DNA from: Pseudomonas pergaminensis | GTDB lineage: Bacteria; Pseudomonadota; Gammaproteobacteria; Pseudomonadales; Pseudomonadaceae | Assembly (NCBI RefSeq): GCF_024112395.2 | Contig: NZ_CP078013.2 | Location: 4,836,001-4,900,000, forward strand | Direction of reading: 5' to 3' | Length of the DNA stretch: 64,000 nt | Shown here: positions 52,669-61,657 of the stretch, piece by piece | Position numbering within the stretch: position 1 is the stretch's first letter | How the letters are laid out: each line of letters starts with the position of its first letter | The notes under the pieces: model-generated | Database searches by the model: none | What the model was told of the DNA's origin: nothing | What the model saw: the letters and a program-made list of their open reading frames with translations, nothing else | Made by a program: the position numbers and the translations under genes

Positions 52669-52848
52669 ATGCGCGTAAAAGCATCCAACAGCAAAGCAAA
52701 GCCAGCTCCCGCCGTTGAAACCAGCGAGTCGATCAACAGCCAGATTGCGGCATTCCTCAAGTCCGGCGGCGAAATCCAGCAAATTGCCAAGGGCGTCAGT
52801 GGCCAGACATTCGGCCCGTCCAAGCAGATCAGCCTGGGTAAAAAGTAA
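52669..52848 (+). CDS. Small basic protein, unknown function
   Basis: A 59-residue basic protein. The first ~18 residues (MRVKASNSKAKPAPAVE) are Lys- and Pro-rich and probably disordered; then comes a helix (SINSQIAAFLKSGGEIQQIAKGVSG) and a short tail rich in Lys and Ser (GPSKQISLGKK). AGGT lies before the ATG; a GTG at 52660 is an alternative. Codon use looks normal for the genome and the gene is monocistronic. I recognise it only as a small Pseudomonas-type hypothetical protein. Confidence 0.65.
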   Translation: MRVKASNSKAKPAPAVETSESINSQIAAFLKSGGEIQQIAKGVSGQTFGPSKQISLGKK

Positions 52849-53055
52849 TACTGCGCAACACCCCTGGTCCCTAAGCGTCTTGCCTTCAAGGCGCTAGGAC
52901 TAGAGCCCGAAATACCCTCGCCAGCCATCCCACAACCACGCTAATCGACGAACGGACCTCATCTCCTGGCATTCGCCGGTATGCTTGCACACGTCTAGCA
53001 CGGGCATCTGCCCGATTTTCCCCGTCACTGCTCCTCGCTTTTCATGGAGTGAAGC

Positions 53056-53778
53056 ATGTTCAAATCCTGCATGTTCCTGGTCGGTGCCCTGGTGGCCAGC
53101 CCACTCGCAGAAGCGCAGATTTTCCAGCGCGAATTGGGCGACTTCGACCTGAAATTGGGCACGACCCCCAGTCGCAGCATGGCCCAGGGTCTGGTCAAGC
53201 CAACCTCTCCCGGCAGCGACTCGTTCCACGGGGGTCTGGACTTGAGCCACGACAGCGGCCTGTACTTCGGCCAATTCTCACCGAACATGGGCTTGTCCTC
53301 GTCCAGCAATCTCGAAGTCGACTCCTACATGGGTTTCAAACATCCCTTCGACCAGACCCTGGGCTACGAAGTGGGCCTGATCCACTACAGCTACCCCAAG
53401 CTCAGCCCACTGGACAGCCAGGAGTTCTACGGCGGCTTGAACCTGTTGGGCAATCGCTTCGGTGCGTCCTTCAGCAATGACCCGGATCGCCAGGACAGCA
53501 CCCTGTTTGCCGACCTGGGCGGCACTCAGCCTTTTGGCATCGGTGTCAGCATGAAATACACCACTCATCAGCTGGGCACCCCGGTCTCGGTGGAAGGCGG
53601 CTCCATTCGCACCTTCAGCGACTGGTCGGTGCAATTCTCCCGAGAGTGGAAGGGCGTTGACCTGGATCTTATCTACAGCGACTCGAGCCTCAGCGGCGGG
53701 GATTGCTCAGCCTATTCCGGACACAATTCGCAATGCGATGGCCTGTTGACGCTGAAGGCGGTGCGGTCGTTTTATTAA
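53056..53778 (+). CDS. TorF-family putative porin
   Basis: A 240-residue outer membrane protein with a signal peptide (MFKSCMFLVGALVASPLAEA, about 1-20) and alternating amphipathic strands, such as VDSYMGFKHPFDQTLGYEVGLIHYSYP and VSMKYTTHQLGTPVSV, as in the TorF family of small beta-barrels. It ends VRSFY, with an aromatic last residue as usual for barrel proteins. Two cysteines near the end (GDCSAYSGHNSQCDG) may form a disulfide in a loop. ATG 53056 follows a GAGTG ribosome site. The permeating solute is unknown. Confidence 0.8.
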   Translation: MFKSCMFLVGALVASPLAEAQIFQRELGDFDLKLGTTPSRSMAQGLVKPTSPGSDSFHGGLDLSHDSGLYFGQFSPNMGLSSSSNLEVDSYMGFKHPFDQTLGYEVGLIHYSYPKLSPLDSQEFYGGLNLLGNRFGASFSNDPDRQDSTLFADLGGTQPFGIGVSMKYTTHQLGTPVSVEGGSIRTFSDWSVQFSREWKGVDLDLIYSDSSLSGGDCSAYSGHNSQCDGLLTLKAVRSFY

Positions 53779-53843
53779 TGGGCTGAACTGTCGCACCCGG
53801 CACAGGTTCACATGCAATAACCCACATTGTGAAGGACCCGCCC

Positions 53844-54710
53844 ATGCTGCGTCGGCTCAAACTACTGGTGGTATTACTGACCCTGAGCCTGGTGCTCGCT
53901 GGCTGTAATCGCGTAGGCCTGGCCTATCGCAACCTGGACGTGATCATTCCCTGGACCCTCAATGACTACCTGGACATGAACGCCGGGCAGAAGAGCTGGT
54001 TCAACGATAAACTCAAGGAGCACCTGGCCTGGCACTGCACCACGCAATTGCCGGGCTACCTGGATTGGCTGGACCGACTGCAACAGATGGTCGACGACAA
54101 TCAGGTCACCGACGCCGCCTTGCAGACCCGCACCGCCGAAGCCAAAACGGCCATCGCCGAAGTCGCCCGCGAAATTACGCCGTCGGCCATCGAATTGTTG
54201 CAGGGGCTCGACGATCAGCAGGTCAAGGAAATGAATGAAGCCCTGGCCAAGGACCTGCGCAAACGCCAGGACGACTACCTCAAGCCACCACTGGCCAAGC
54301 AGATACAGGAACGCGCCGAGCGCATGAATAAGCGCCTGGATGCATGGATGGGTCCACTGAGCGACAGCCAGAAAAACCGCGTGACGGCCTGGTCCATCAG
54401 CCTGGGTGAGCAAAACCAGCAATGGATCGGCAACCGCGCCCATTGGCAGGCGCAATTTATCGACGCCGTAAAACAACGCAAGAGCGCCGACTTCCCGCAG
54501 AAAATGCAGCAATTGCTGGTAGACCGGGAAAGTCTATGGACGCCTGAGTACCGCCTCGCCTATGCACAGACAGAAGCCGCAGCGCGCAGCCTGATCGTGG
54601 ACCTTATGGCGGAAAGTACCGTGCAACAGCGCCTGAAACTGACGCAGAAAATCGACGGTGTACGCAGCGACTTCAAGGCACTTAAATGCCTCAAGGCCGC
54701 CGCACTGTAA
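53844..54710 (+). CDS. DUF6279-family lipoprotein
   Basis: A 288-residue lipoprotein with signal peptide MLRRLKLLVVLLTLSLVLAG and lipobox LAGC (Cys21). The mature protein is almost wholly helical and charged, beginning NRVGLAYRNLDVIIPWTLNDYLDMNAGQK, the hallmark of the DUF6279 family. Several heptad-like stretches (ITPSAIELLQGLDDQQVKEMNEALAKDLRKRQ) suggest a helical bundle. AAGGA stands before ATG 53844; GTG 53829 is less likely. Function unknown, presumably in the envelope. Confidence 0.85.
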   Translation: MLRRLKLLVVLLTLSLVLAGCNRVGLAYRNLDVIIPWTLNDYLDMNAGQKSWFNDKLKEHLAWHCTTQLPGYLDWLDRLQQMVDDNQVTDAALQTRTAEAKTAIAEVAREITPSAIELLQGLDDQQVKEMNEALAKDLRKRQDDYLKPPLAKQIQERAERMNKRLDAWMGPLSDSQKNRVTAWSISLGEQNQQWIGNRAHWQAQFIDAVKQRKSADFPQKMQQLLVDRESLWTPEYRLAYAQTEAAARSLIVDLMAESTVQQRLKLTQKIDGVRSDFKALKCLKAAAL

Positions 54711-54719
54711 CGCAATGGA

Positions 54720-55109
54720 TCAGGCAATCTGAGCCTTGGAAGCCACCTCGGCAAAGGTCGCCGGATCCAGCGCATCCGCCTGCTCATCGAGCACCTGGCG
54801 CGGGTGATCATTGCCCGGAATCGAGCTGTCGATCAGCGCCAGCAACTGCGCACCCAGCGCCGTCAGGATGAAATTCTCGCCATTACCGCCCTCTTCCTCG
54901 GGGCGCGATTCAATAAAACCACGCTTGAACAACAGCGCTTCATAATCTGCCGCCGTCTTCTTGAGTGCGTCCAGGTTGCCGGTGGACTCGCCCGCCGTGG
55001 CCTTCTCGGCCGCTTCCTGCTCGGCGTATTTGCGCGGGGCGAAGCTGCCCTCGCCGTTCTGCACTTCATGCAGCAGACGTTCGATCAGATCCCAGTTGTA
55101 AGTCGTCAT
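54720..55109 (-). CDS. DUF2513-like small protein, possible regulator
   Basis: A 129-residue soluble protein beginning MTTYNWDLIERLLHEVQNGE, which resembles the start of DUF2513 proteins (NWDLI-R-LL). The middle (LDALKKTAADYEALLFKRGFIESRP) and the following strand-turn (GENFILTALGAQLLALID) look like a winged helix, so a DNA-binding role is possible but unproven. The stop is ten bases from the convergent lipoprotein gene. AGGAGGAAT before the ATG is a perfect ribosome site. Confidence 0.7.
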   Translation of the reverse strand: MTTYNWDLIERLLHEVQNGEGSFAPRKYAEQEAAEKATAGESTGNLDALKKTAADYEALLFKRGFIESRPEEEGGNGENFILTALGAQLLALIDSSIPGNDHPRQVLDEQADALDPATFAEVASKAQIA

Positions 55110-55261
55110 CCTGATTCCTCCTGCAGGCTGGTGGAAAGTAGCCCGTCAAGGTTGTGACAGGCCGCGTCAGTAGCCGTTCAGCCTAATAGACAGACGTCAT
55201 TTCTCTGAACTTTCCAGACGTTCGCGGCCTCAACAGCACATAACCGCCAAGGAGGTCTACC

Positions 55262-55537
55262 ATGAAAACCCTGATGAACCTGGCCATCGCCGCCGCGTTG
55301 TTGAGCGCGCTGCCCGCCTGGGCCTGCACACCCGACGAGGCCACAACCAAGCGCGAGCAATTGGCCCAGGAAGTGGCCAAGTTGACTGAACAGAACCCGA
55401 ACAAGGCCAAGGAGATGAACAACGAGCTCCAGAAGATGGACCTGGATACGGAAAGCGCTGAGTTCCCCGACAAATGTCAGCTCATCGACGCCCGCCTCAA
55501 GGAACTCAAGGAAGCCGCGGCCAAAACTCAAAACTGA
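55262..55537 (+). CDS. Small exported helical protein, unknown function
   Basis: A 91-residue protein with a signal peptide (MKTLMNLAIAAALLSALPAWA) cleaved near residue 21, leaving a mature chain of about 70 residues beginning CTPDEATTKRE. The mature part is one or two charged helices (KREQLAQEVAKLTEQNPNKAKEMNNELQKM), with Cys22 and a second Cys near the C-terminus (PDKCQLID) that can form one disulfide. GGAGG stands before the ATG. It is monocistronic with its own terminator. No family recognised. Confidence 0.75.
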   Translation: MKTLMNLAIAAALLSALPAWACTPDEATTKREQLAQEVAKLTEQNPNKAKEMNNELQKMDLDTESAEFPDKCQLIDARLKELKEAAAKTQN

Positions 55538-55541
55538 TGGC

Positions 55542-55572
55542 AAAAAAAACCGGACAATCGTCCGGTTTTTTT
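55542..55572. terminator. Bidirectional rho-independent terminator
   Basis: ACCGGAC / GTCCGGT stem with a four-base loop, preceded by eight A and followed by seven T residues, between the convergent small exported-protein gene and the DEAD-box gene. Confidence 0.92.
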
Positions 55573-55586
55573 ACATCACCCGAGCC

Positions 55587-56933
55587 TTATTCCGCAGCAG
55601 GTGCTTCTGGCTTGCGGCGCTTGAGTGGTGCCATGCCATCCTTGCTGACGAGCGACAGGTTGTCAGTCTTCGGGCGGTTGGCGATCTTGCGCTTGGTCGG
55701 CGACTTGGCACCGGTCTTCTTCTTGTCGCCCTTGGCGTCAGTCTTTTTCTTCTTCACGCCAACGGCTTTGCCCGACGCCTTGACCTTCTTCGGCCCGGTG
55801 TAGGTGCCTTTGACTTCCTTGATAGTGCGACGCTCGAACGACTGCTTGAGGTAGCGCTCGATGCTCGACATCAGGTTCCAGTCACCGTGGCAGATCAGCG
55901 AGATAGCCAGGCCATCGTTGCCGGCACGCCCGGTACGACCGATACGGTGCACGTATTCGTCACCGCTGCGGGGCATGTCGAAGTTGATCACCAGGTCCAG
56001 GCCGTCCACGTCCAGGCCGCGCGCGGCAACGTCGGTGGCAACGAGGATCTTCACACCGCCCGCCTTGAGGCGGTCGATGGCCAGCTTGCGGTCCTTCTGG
56101 TCTTTCTCGCCGTGCAGCACGAACGCCTTGTATTCCTGGGCTACCAGACGGCCGTAGATGCGATCAGCGGCGGCGCGGGTGTTGGTGAACACGATGGCCT
56201 TCTGATAGGTCTCGTTGGCCAGCAGCCAGTTGAGGATCTGCTCTTTGTGCACATTGTGGTCAGCGGTGACGATCTGCTGGCGCGTGGTTGCGTTCAGGTC
56301 GCTGACATTGTTGACCTGCAGGTGCTCAGGGTTGTTCAGCACCTTGGCGACCATGTCGCGCAGGGTCGAACCACCGGTGGTGGCGGAGAACAGCATGGTC
56401 TGCTGGCGATTGACGCATTCGCCGACCAGGCGCTGCACGTCGTCGGCAAAGCCCATGTCGAGCATGCGGTCGGCTTCGTCCAGCACCAGCACTTCGACTT
56501 CCTTGAGGTCGAGGTTGCCAGCGTTGAGTTGCTCGATCATGCGACCCGGCGTGCCGATCAGGATGTCCGGGACCTTGCGCAGCATGGCGGCCTGGACCTT
56601 GAAGTCTTCACCGCCGGTGATGATGCCGGACTTGATGAAGGTGAACTGCGAGAAGCGCTCGACTTCCTTCAGGGTCTGCTGGGCCAGCTCGCGGGTCGGC
56701 AGCAGGATCAGGGTCTTGATGCTGACGCGAACCTTGGCCGGGCCGATCAGGCGGTTCAGCACAGGCAGGACGAAAGCAGCGGTCTTGCCGCTACCGGTTT
56801 GAGCCGTCACCCGCAGGTCACGCCCTTCGAGCGCGAGCGGGATGGCCGCTGCTTGCACAGGCGTAGGCTCGACAAATTTAAGCTCGGCCACGGCTTTGAG
56901 CAGGCGTTCGTGCAGGGCGAATTGGGAAAACAC
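55587..56933 (-). CDS. DEAD-box ATP-dependent RNA helicase
   Basis: A 448-residue DEAD-box helicase, probably acting in ribosome assembly or RNA decay. Starting from GTG 56933 (VFSQFALHERLLKAV) it shows the Q motif, AQTGSGKT at 44-51, PTRELAQQ, GTPGRM, VLDEADRMLDMGF, SATTGG and HRIGRTGRAG. A basic C-terminal tail of about 85 residues rich in Lys, Thr and Gly follows. GAGG stands eight bases before the GTG; the frame extends to a TTG at 56957 but without a ribosome site. RhlE- and SrmB-like helicases look alike here, so no symbol is given. Confidence 0.94.
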   Translation of the reverse strand: MFSQFALHERLLKAVAELKFVEPTPVQAAAIPLALEGRDLRVTAQTGSGKTAAFVLPVLNRLIGPAKVRVSIKTLILLPTRELAQQTLKEVERFSQFTFIKSGIITGGEDFKVQAAMLRKVPDILIGTPGRMIEQLNAGNLDLKEVEVLVLDEADRMLDMGFADDVQRLVGECVNRQQTMLFSATTGGSTLRDMVAKVLNNPEHLQVNNVSDLNATTRQQIVTADHNVHKEQILNWLLANETYQKAIVFTNTRAAADRIYGRLVAQEYKAFVLHGEKDQKDRKLAIDRLKAGGVKILVATDVAARGLDVDGLDLVINFDMPRSGDEYVHRIGRTGRAGNDGLAISLICHGDWNLMSSIERYLKQSFERRTIKEVKGTYTGPKKVKASGKAVGVKKKKTDAKGDKKKTGAKSPTKRKIANRPKTDNLSLVSKDGMAPLKRRKPEAPAAE

Positions 56934-57126
56934 GGGTGCTACCTCGAAGAAATACAAAAAATCAGCTGCATAGGGTACCGGTTTCGGGCGTCCAAACCGA
57001 GTTTCTTTACGCGAACGGTGCTATTGAACCGCTTTTTTGTCAGGACATTTGTCCATGACGTCAACTTTGATGCACTTAAATGCTCTAATCGCCCCGTCTT
57101 GTCCCACAGAAGAATCGGTTTCACCC

Positions 57127-58425
57127 ATGGATATCAAACAGCTCTGGCTCAACGCCCAGGACCTCTGGGGCGCCCTCGATGAACACCCGCTGCTGCATGC
57201 CAGCCTCGGCTTGCTGGTGTTGCTGGTGGTTGCCCTGTTGCTCGGGCGCGTGGCGCGCTACCTCATCCTCCACGCCGTCAAACTGCTCGGCCGGCAACCG
57301 GCGCTGCACTGGCTCAATGACCTGCGGCACAACAAAGTCTTCCATCGCCTGGCGCAGATGACGCCATCCCTGGTGATCCAGTTCGGCTTGTACCTGGTGC
57401 CGGACCTGAGCAAGACCGCCATCCTGTTCATCGGCAACGTGGCCCTTGCGCTGACCATTCTGTTCCTGGTTCTGGCCATGAGCGCCCTGCTCAGCGCCCT
57501 GCTCGACATCTACGCCCGTACCGAACATGCCCGCACCCGCTCGATCAAGGGCTACGTGCAGTTGGCGAAGATGGTGCTGTTCGTGTTTGGCGCGATCATC
57601 ATCGTCGCCACCCTGATCGATCGCTCGCCCCTGTTGCTGCTGTCAGGCCTGGGTGCGATGTCGGCGGTGATCCTGTTGGTGTACAAGGACACCCTGCTGT
57701 CGTTCGTCGCCAGCGTGCAGTTGACCAGCAACGACATGTTGCGGGTCGGCGACTGGATCGAAATGCCCCAGGTCGGCGCCGACGGTGACGTGGTGGACAT
57801 CACGCTGCACACGGTCAAGGTGCAGAACTTCGACAAGACCATTGTCTCCATCCCCACCTGGCGGCTGATGTCCGAGTCGTTCAAGAACTGGCGCGGCATG
57901 CAGGCCTCCGGCGGGCGCCGCATCAAGCGCAGCCTCTACATCGACGCCAGCGGTGTGCGCTTCCTGCGCGACGACGAAGAACTGCGCATGACCCAGGTGC
58001 ACCTGCTCACCGACTACATCGGGCGCAAGCAGGCCGAGCTTAAAGCCTGGAATGAAGCCCAGGGCCACAGCGCACAGTTGTCGGCCAACCGCCGCCGCAT
58101 GACCAACCTTGGCACCTTCCGCGCCTATGCCCTGGCTTATCTGAAAAGCCACCCGGACATCCAGCCAAACATGACCTGCATGGTGCGCCAGATGCAGACC
58201 ACCGCCCAGGGCGTGCCGCTGGAGATCTACTGCTTTACCCGTACCACGGCGTGGGCGGATTACGAGCGGATCCAGGGGGATATTTTTGATTATCTGCTGG
58301 CGGTATTGCCGGAGTTTGGCTTGAGCTTGTATCAGCAGCCAAGTGGCAATGATTTAAGGGCTGGGATGCTACCGGCCTTGCTCGGCGCCAGTCATTTGCC
58401 GACGCAGGAAAACAAATCTGCCTGA
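57127..58425 (+). CDS. MscS-type mechanosensitive channel (YbdG-like)
   Basis: A 432-residue inner membrane channel related to YbdG (MscM) of E. coli. It has about five hydrophobic segments in the first 200 residues, then the pore-lining helix and beta domain of MscS proteins (LLLSGLGAMSAVILLVYKDTLLSFVASVQLTSNDMLRVGDWIEMPQVGADGDVVDI), and a cytoplasmic domain with PTWRLMSESFKNWRGM. The YbdG-specific insertion after the beta domain is present. ATG 57127 is chosen over open upstream starts. It may help survive mild osmotic downshock. Confidence 0.9.
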   Translation: MDIKQLWLNAQDLWGALDEHPLLHASLGLLVLLVVALLLGRVARYLILHAVKLLGRQPALHWLNDLRHNKVFHRLAQMTPSLVIQFGLYLVPDLSKTAILFIGNVALALTILFLVLAMSALLSALLDIYARTEHARTRSIKGYVQLAKMVLFVFGAIIIVATLIDRSPLLLLSGLGAMSAVILLVYKDTLLSFVASVQLTSNDMLRVGDWIEMPQVGADGDVVDITLHTVKVQNFDKTIVSIPTWRLMSESFKNWRGMQASGGRRIKRSLYIDASGVRFLRDDEELRMTQVHLLTDYIGRKQAELKAWNEAQGHSAQLSANRRRMTNLGTFRAYALAYLKSHPDIQPNMTCMVRQMQTTAQGVPLEIYCFTRTTAWADYERIQGDIFDYLLAVLPEFGLSLYQQPSGNDLRAGMLPALLGASHLPTQENKSA

Positions 58426-58438
58426 CACCAGTCCCCCT

Positions 58439-58542
58439 GTGGGAGTGGGCTTGTGTGGGAGCGGGCTTGCTCGCGAAAGCGGTGTTTCAGCTAGTCAATC
58501 TGGTACTGATACACCGCATTCGCGAGCAAGACCGCTCCCACA
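58439..58542. repeat. REP doublet with an extra partial copy
   Basis: A partial GTGGGAGTGGGCTTG is followed at once by a full GTGGGAGCGGGCTTGCTCGC and an inverted copy ending GACCGCTCCCAC near 58541. The inverted copy has an A-for-C change in its core. Confidence 0.87.
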
Positions 58543-58548
58543 GATGGT

Positions 58549-59415
58549 TCAGCGCAGGATCGGCTGTTTGCGCACACCCAATCGACTGATCCACACCGCC
58601 CCCACAATCACCAACCCACCCAAGGCCAAACGGCCCAGCGGTTCATGCTGGTTCCAGATCAGCAAGTTGAGCAGCAAGCCCACCGGCACATGCAGGTTGT
58701 TCATCACCGCCAGGGTGCCGCCCTGGACCAGGCAGGCGCCCTTGTTCCACCAGTACATGCCCAGCGCCGTACTGACGAGCCCGAGGAACACCAGCACGCC
58801 CCATTGCAGCGGCGCGTCGGGCAAGTAGTTGGCTTTGCCGAACAGCAGGAACGCCGGCAACACCACCAACAACGCGCCCACATAGAAGTAACCAAAGCGC
58901 CGGTAGTGCGGCAGGTCACTGGGGTAGCGCGCCACCAGGTGCTTGTACATCACCTGCCCGGCGGCATAGGTGAAGTTGGCCAGTTGCAGCAGCAGGAAGC
59001 CCCCAAGGAAGTGCGGGGTGATCTGGTCAAAGCGGATCACCGCCGCGCCCGCCACCGCCACCAGCGCGGCGATCAGCGCCCAGGGGTTGAAGCGACGGTT
59101 GAGGGCATCTTCGATCAAGGTCACGTGCAGTGGCGTGAGGATGGTGAACAGCAGCACCTCCGGCACCGTGAGCACACGAAAGCTCAAGTACAGGCACACG
59201 TAGGTCACGCCAAACTGCAACGCGCCGATCACCAGCATGCCGCGCATGAAGGCCGGCTCCACCGAGCGCCAGCGGGTCAACGGAATGAAGACCAGCCCGG
59301 CGAGCAACACGCGCACCAGCACGGCGAAGTAGCTGTCGACGTGACCGGCGAGGTATTCGCCGATCAAGCTGAAGGAAAATGCCTGAATCAGGGTGACAAC
59401 CAGTAAGTAGCCCAT
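58549..59415 (-). CDS. EamA/DMT-family transporter
   Basis: A 288-residue inner membrane transporter of the drug/metabolite (EamA) superfamily, similar to carboxylate/amino acid/amine exporters. Ten hydrophobic segments form two repeated halves: FAVLVRVLLAGLVFIPLTRW opens the first and the second includes VFLGLVSTALGMYWWNKGACLVQGG and LHVPVGLLLNLLIWNQHEPLGR. Start ATG 59415. A single gene, convergent with the channel gene across a REP doublet. Substrate unknown. Confidence 0.88.
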   Translation of the reverse strand: MGYLLVVTLIQAFSFSLIGEYLAGHVDSYFAVLVRVLLAGLVFIPLTRWRSVEPAFMRGMLVIGALQFGVTYVCLYLSFRVLTVPEVLLFTILTPLHVTLIEDALNRRFNPWALIAALVAVAGAAVIRFDQITPHFLGGFLLLQLANFTYAAGQVMYKHLVARYPSDLPHYRRFGYFYVGALLVVLPAFLLFGKANYLPDAPLQWGVLVFLGLVSTALGMYWWNKGACLVQGGTLAVMNNLHVPVGLLLNLLIWNQHEPLGRLALGGLVIVGAVWISRLGVRKQPILR

Positions 59416-59477
59416 GCGCGCCTCGTTTTGAATGGGCGGGACATTAAAGGTTTTCGGCGGTTGAAGAAACTCGGGGC

Positions 59478-59513
59478 AAAAAAAACCCGACCTCGCTAAA
59501 GCGTCAGTCGGGC
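59478..59513 (-). terminator. Rho-independent terminator after azoreductase gene
   Basis: On the minus strand GCCCGAC pairs with GTCGGG across a 15-base loop and is followed by eight T residues. It ends the azoreductase transcript. Confidence 0.8.
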
Positions 59514-59617
59514 AGGAGCACTCAGGAGCAAAAGTGCAAAGGGAGGTCTGTTACGCGTACTTGAAGGGTTTGCGTGGGGCTAGATAAACATCGCGGGATT
59601 ATCTGGCGATTAAAGGA

Positions 59618-60217
59618 TCAGGCAACCTGTGCCAGCAACGCCTTGGCGTGGTTGATGCCCTTTTCCTGGAAGTCTGCGCTCAGGTTCACCCCTTCGGCGT
59701 GAATGAAAGTGACGTCATGAATGCCGATAAAGGCCATGACCTGACGCAGGTACGGTTCCTGGTGATCGGAGCTCGCTCCGGTATGGATACCGCCGCGCGC
59801 AGTGAGCACGATAGCGCGCTTACCGGTGAGCAAACCTTGTGGCCCGGTGGCGGTGTACTTGAAGGTCACACCGGCCCGCAACACGTGGTCCAGCCAGGCT
59901 TTGAGGGTGCTTGGGATGGCGAAGTTGTACATCGGCGCGGCCATTACCAGTACGTCGGCGGCCAGCAGTTCGTGGGTCAATTCGTCGGAGCGATCCAGGG
60001 AGACTTGCTCCTGTTCATTGCGCTGATCCGCAGGCTTCATCCAACCGCCCAGCAAGTTGGCGTCCAGGTGCGGGACCGGGTTGAGGGCGACGTCACGCAC
60101 GGTGATCTGATCGGCTGGATGGGTGGCCTGCCATTGGCTGATGAACTGCTGGGTCAGTTCGCGGGAAATCGAATCCTGCTGGCGGGCACTGCTTTCGATG
60201 ATCAGAACATTGGACAT
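59618..60217 (-). CDS. azoR: FMN-dependent NADH-azoreductase
   Basis: A 199-residue flavodoxin-fold quinone/azo reductase. The N-terminal MSNVLIIESSARQQDSISRELTQQF is the FMN-phosphate binding loop; MAAPMYNFAIPSTLKAWLDHVLRAGVTFKYT is the family signature in the middle, and TARGGIH is the third FMN contact. Such enzymes reduce quinones and azo dyes with NAD(P)H and help against thiol stress. Several azoreductase paralogues usually occur in one Pseudomonas. A LysR gene lies nearby but is separated by another gene. Confidence 0.93.
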   Translation of the reverse strand: MSNVLIIESSARQQDSISRELTQQFISQWQATHPADQITVRDVALNPVPHLDANLLGGWMKPADQRNEQEQVSLDRSDELTHELLAADVLVMAAPMYNFAIPSTLKAWLDHVLRAGVTFKYTATGPQGLLTGKRAIVLTARGGIHTGASSDHQEPYLRQVMAFIGIHDVTFIHAEGVNLSADFQEKGINHAKALLAQVA

Positions 60218-60355
60218 GGCTATGTAGGCTCCATCTGTAATTGCTGTAAGTCGATGGAGTGAAGAGTAGACAGAGCCAATTCGATAAAAAAGCGCAAAAA
60301 ACTGCTATAACCGATCTATAAATTTGTTTATAAGCGGAGCATGCTCCGCTGTCGG

Positions 60356-60670
60356 TTACTTCGGCGTGCAGGCCAGGGCGATCCGCATCTTGATAATCGC
60401 GCGGTTGAACTTGACCGTGGTGTTCGTGCTTTTGCCTGCAGGCACCGTGACCGTTCTGCGACGCGGCGATTCCGGACCGTTGGTGAAGGTTACCGAGCAG
60501 ACGGCATCCTGGGTGCCGTAGTTATTCAGTTGGATCGAACTGATATCGCCGTCCACGTCGGAGGCGGTGTAATCGATGCTGACACCGTCGATCTTTTTGG
60601 TCACGTCGATGGGGTAGGCAAACGCGCTCATCGGCAGCAGCGCCAGCAACACACAACAGAATTTTCTCAT
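60356..60670 (-). CDS. Small exported protein, unknown function
   Basis: A 104-residue protein with a signal peptide (MRKFCCVLLALLPMSAFA) cleaved about residue 18. The mature part is beta-rich (VSIDYTASDVDGDISSIQLNNYG, VCSVTFTNGPESPRRRTVTVPAG) with two cysteines (AVCSV and LACTPK), suggesting a small immunoglobulin-like periplasmic domain. From memory, relatives are sometimes labelled 3-phosphoglycerate kinase, which is clearly wrong for this size and fold. Start ATG 60670. It is divergent from the LysR gene, 49 bases away. Confidence 0.8.
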   Translation of the reverse strand: MRKFCCVLLALLPMSAFAYPIDVTKKIDGVSIDYTASDVDGDISSIQLNNYGTQDAVCSVTFTNGPESPRRRTVTVPAGKSTNTTVKFNRAIIKMRIALACTPK

Positions 60671-60719
60671 TCGACAGTCTCCAATAAGGACTGTCAGCTT
60701 AGGACAAGAGGAACCCATC

Positions 60720-61643
60720 TTGAAAGCGCCCCGCGTTACCCTCGATCAATGGCGCACGCTGCAAGCCGTGGTCGACCATGGCGGCTTCGCCCAGGCGGCT
60801 GAAGCGCTGCACCGTTCACAGTCCTCGGTGAGCTACACCGTGGCCCGCATGCAAGACCAGCTCGGCGTGCCGCTGTTACGCATCGATGGGCGCAAGGCAG
60901 TGCTCACCGACGCCGGTGAAGTGCTGTTGCGCCGCTCCCGGCAACTGGTGAAAAACGCCAGCCAGCTGGAAGACCTCGCCCACCATATGGAACAGGGCTG
61001 GGAAGCCGAGGTGCGCCTGGTGGTAGACGCGGCCTACCCGAATGCGCGCCTGGTGCGGGCGCTTACCGCGTTCATGCCGCAAAGTCGCGGTTGCCGCGTA
61101 CGCCTGCGTGAAGAGGTGTTGTCCGGCGTCGAGGAATTGTTACTCGATGGCATGGCTGACCTGGCCATCAGCGGCTTCATCATCCCCGGCTACCTGGGTA
61201 CGGAAATGAGCGATGTGGAATTCGTCGCCGTGGCCCATCCCGACCACGCGCTGCATCGCCTTAACCGCGAACTGAGCTTCCAGGACCTGGAAAGCCAGAT
61301 GCAGGTGGTGATTCGCGATTCCGGCCGCCAGCAACCGCGGGATGTGGGCTGGCTCGGCGCCGAGCAGCGCTGGACTGTCGGCAGTCTCGCCACCGCCGCC
61401 ACGTTCGTCAGCAGCGGCCTGGGCTTTGCCTGGTTGCCCCGCCACCTGATCGAACGCGAACTCAGGGAGGGCCTGCTCAAACAGCTCCCGCTGGAAAAAG
61501 GCGGAAGCCGCAACCCTACGTTTTACCTGTACTCGAACAAAGACAAGCCGCTGGGCCCGGCGACGCAGATCCTCGTGGAACTGCTGCGCACCTTTGACAC
61601 CGCCCCGTTGGACGCGCCTTTCGCCGCCCCCCAGCAAGCCTGA
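60720..61643 (+). CDS. LysR-family regulator with TTG start
   Basis: A 307-residue LysR-type regulator. The helix-turn-helix (VTLDQWRTLQAVVDHGGFAQAAEALHRSQSSVSYTVARMQDQLG) covers about residues 6-50, and the substrate domain follows. There is no ATG at the expected place; the TTG at 60720 follows AGAGGA at seven bases and is the best start. It is 14 bases before the hydrolase gene in the same direction, so the two probably form an operon. The inducer is unknown. Confidence 0.9.
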   Translation: MKAPRVTLDQWRTLQAVVDHGGFAQAAEALHRSQSSVSYTVARMQDQLGVPLLRIDGRKAVLTDAGEVLLRRSRQLVKNASQLEDLAHHMEQGWEAEVRLVVDAAYPNARLVRALTAFMPQSRGCRVRLREEVLSGVEELLLDGMADLAISGFIIPGYLGTEMSDVEFVAVAHPDHALHRLNRELSFQDLESQMQVVIRDSGRQQPRDVGWLGAEQRWTVGSLATAATFVSSGLGFAWLPRHLIERELREGLLKQLPLEKGGSRNPTFYLYSNKDKPLGPATQILVELLRTFDTAPLDAPFAAPQQA

Positions 61644-61657
61644 AACGGAGTTCATGC

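Noticed and set aside
60356..60670. Labelling this gene as 3-phosphoglycerate kinase
   Set aside because: The product is a 104-residue exported beta-rich protein without any nucleotide-binding motif, so that label, which I recall being used for relatives, cannot be right.
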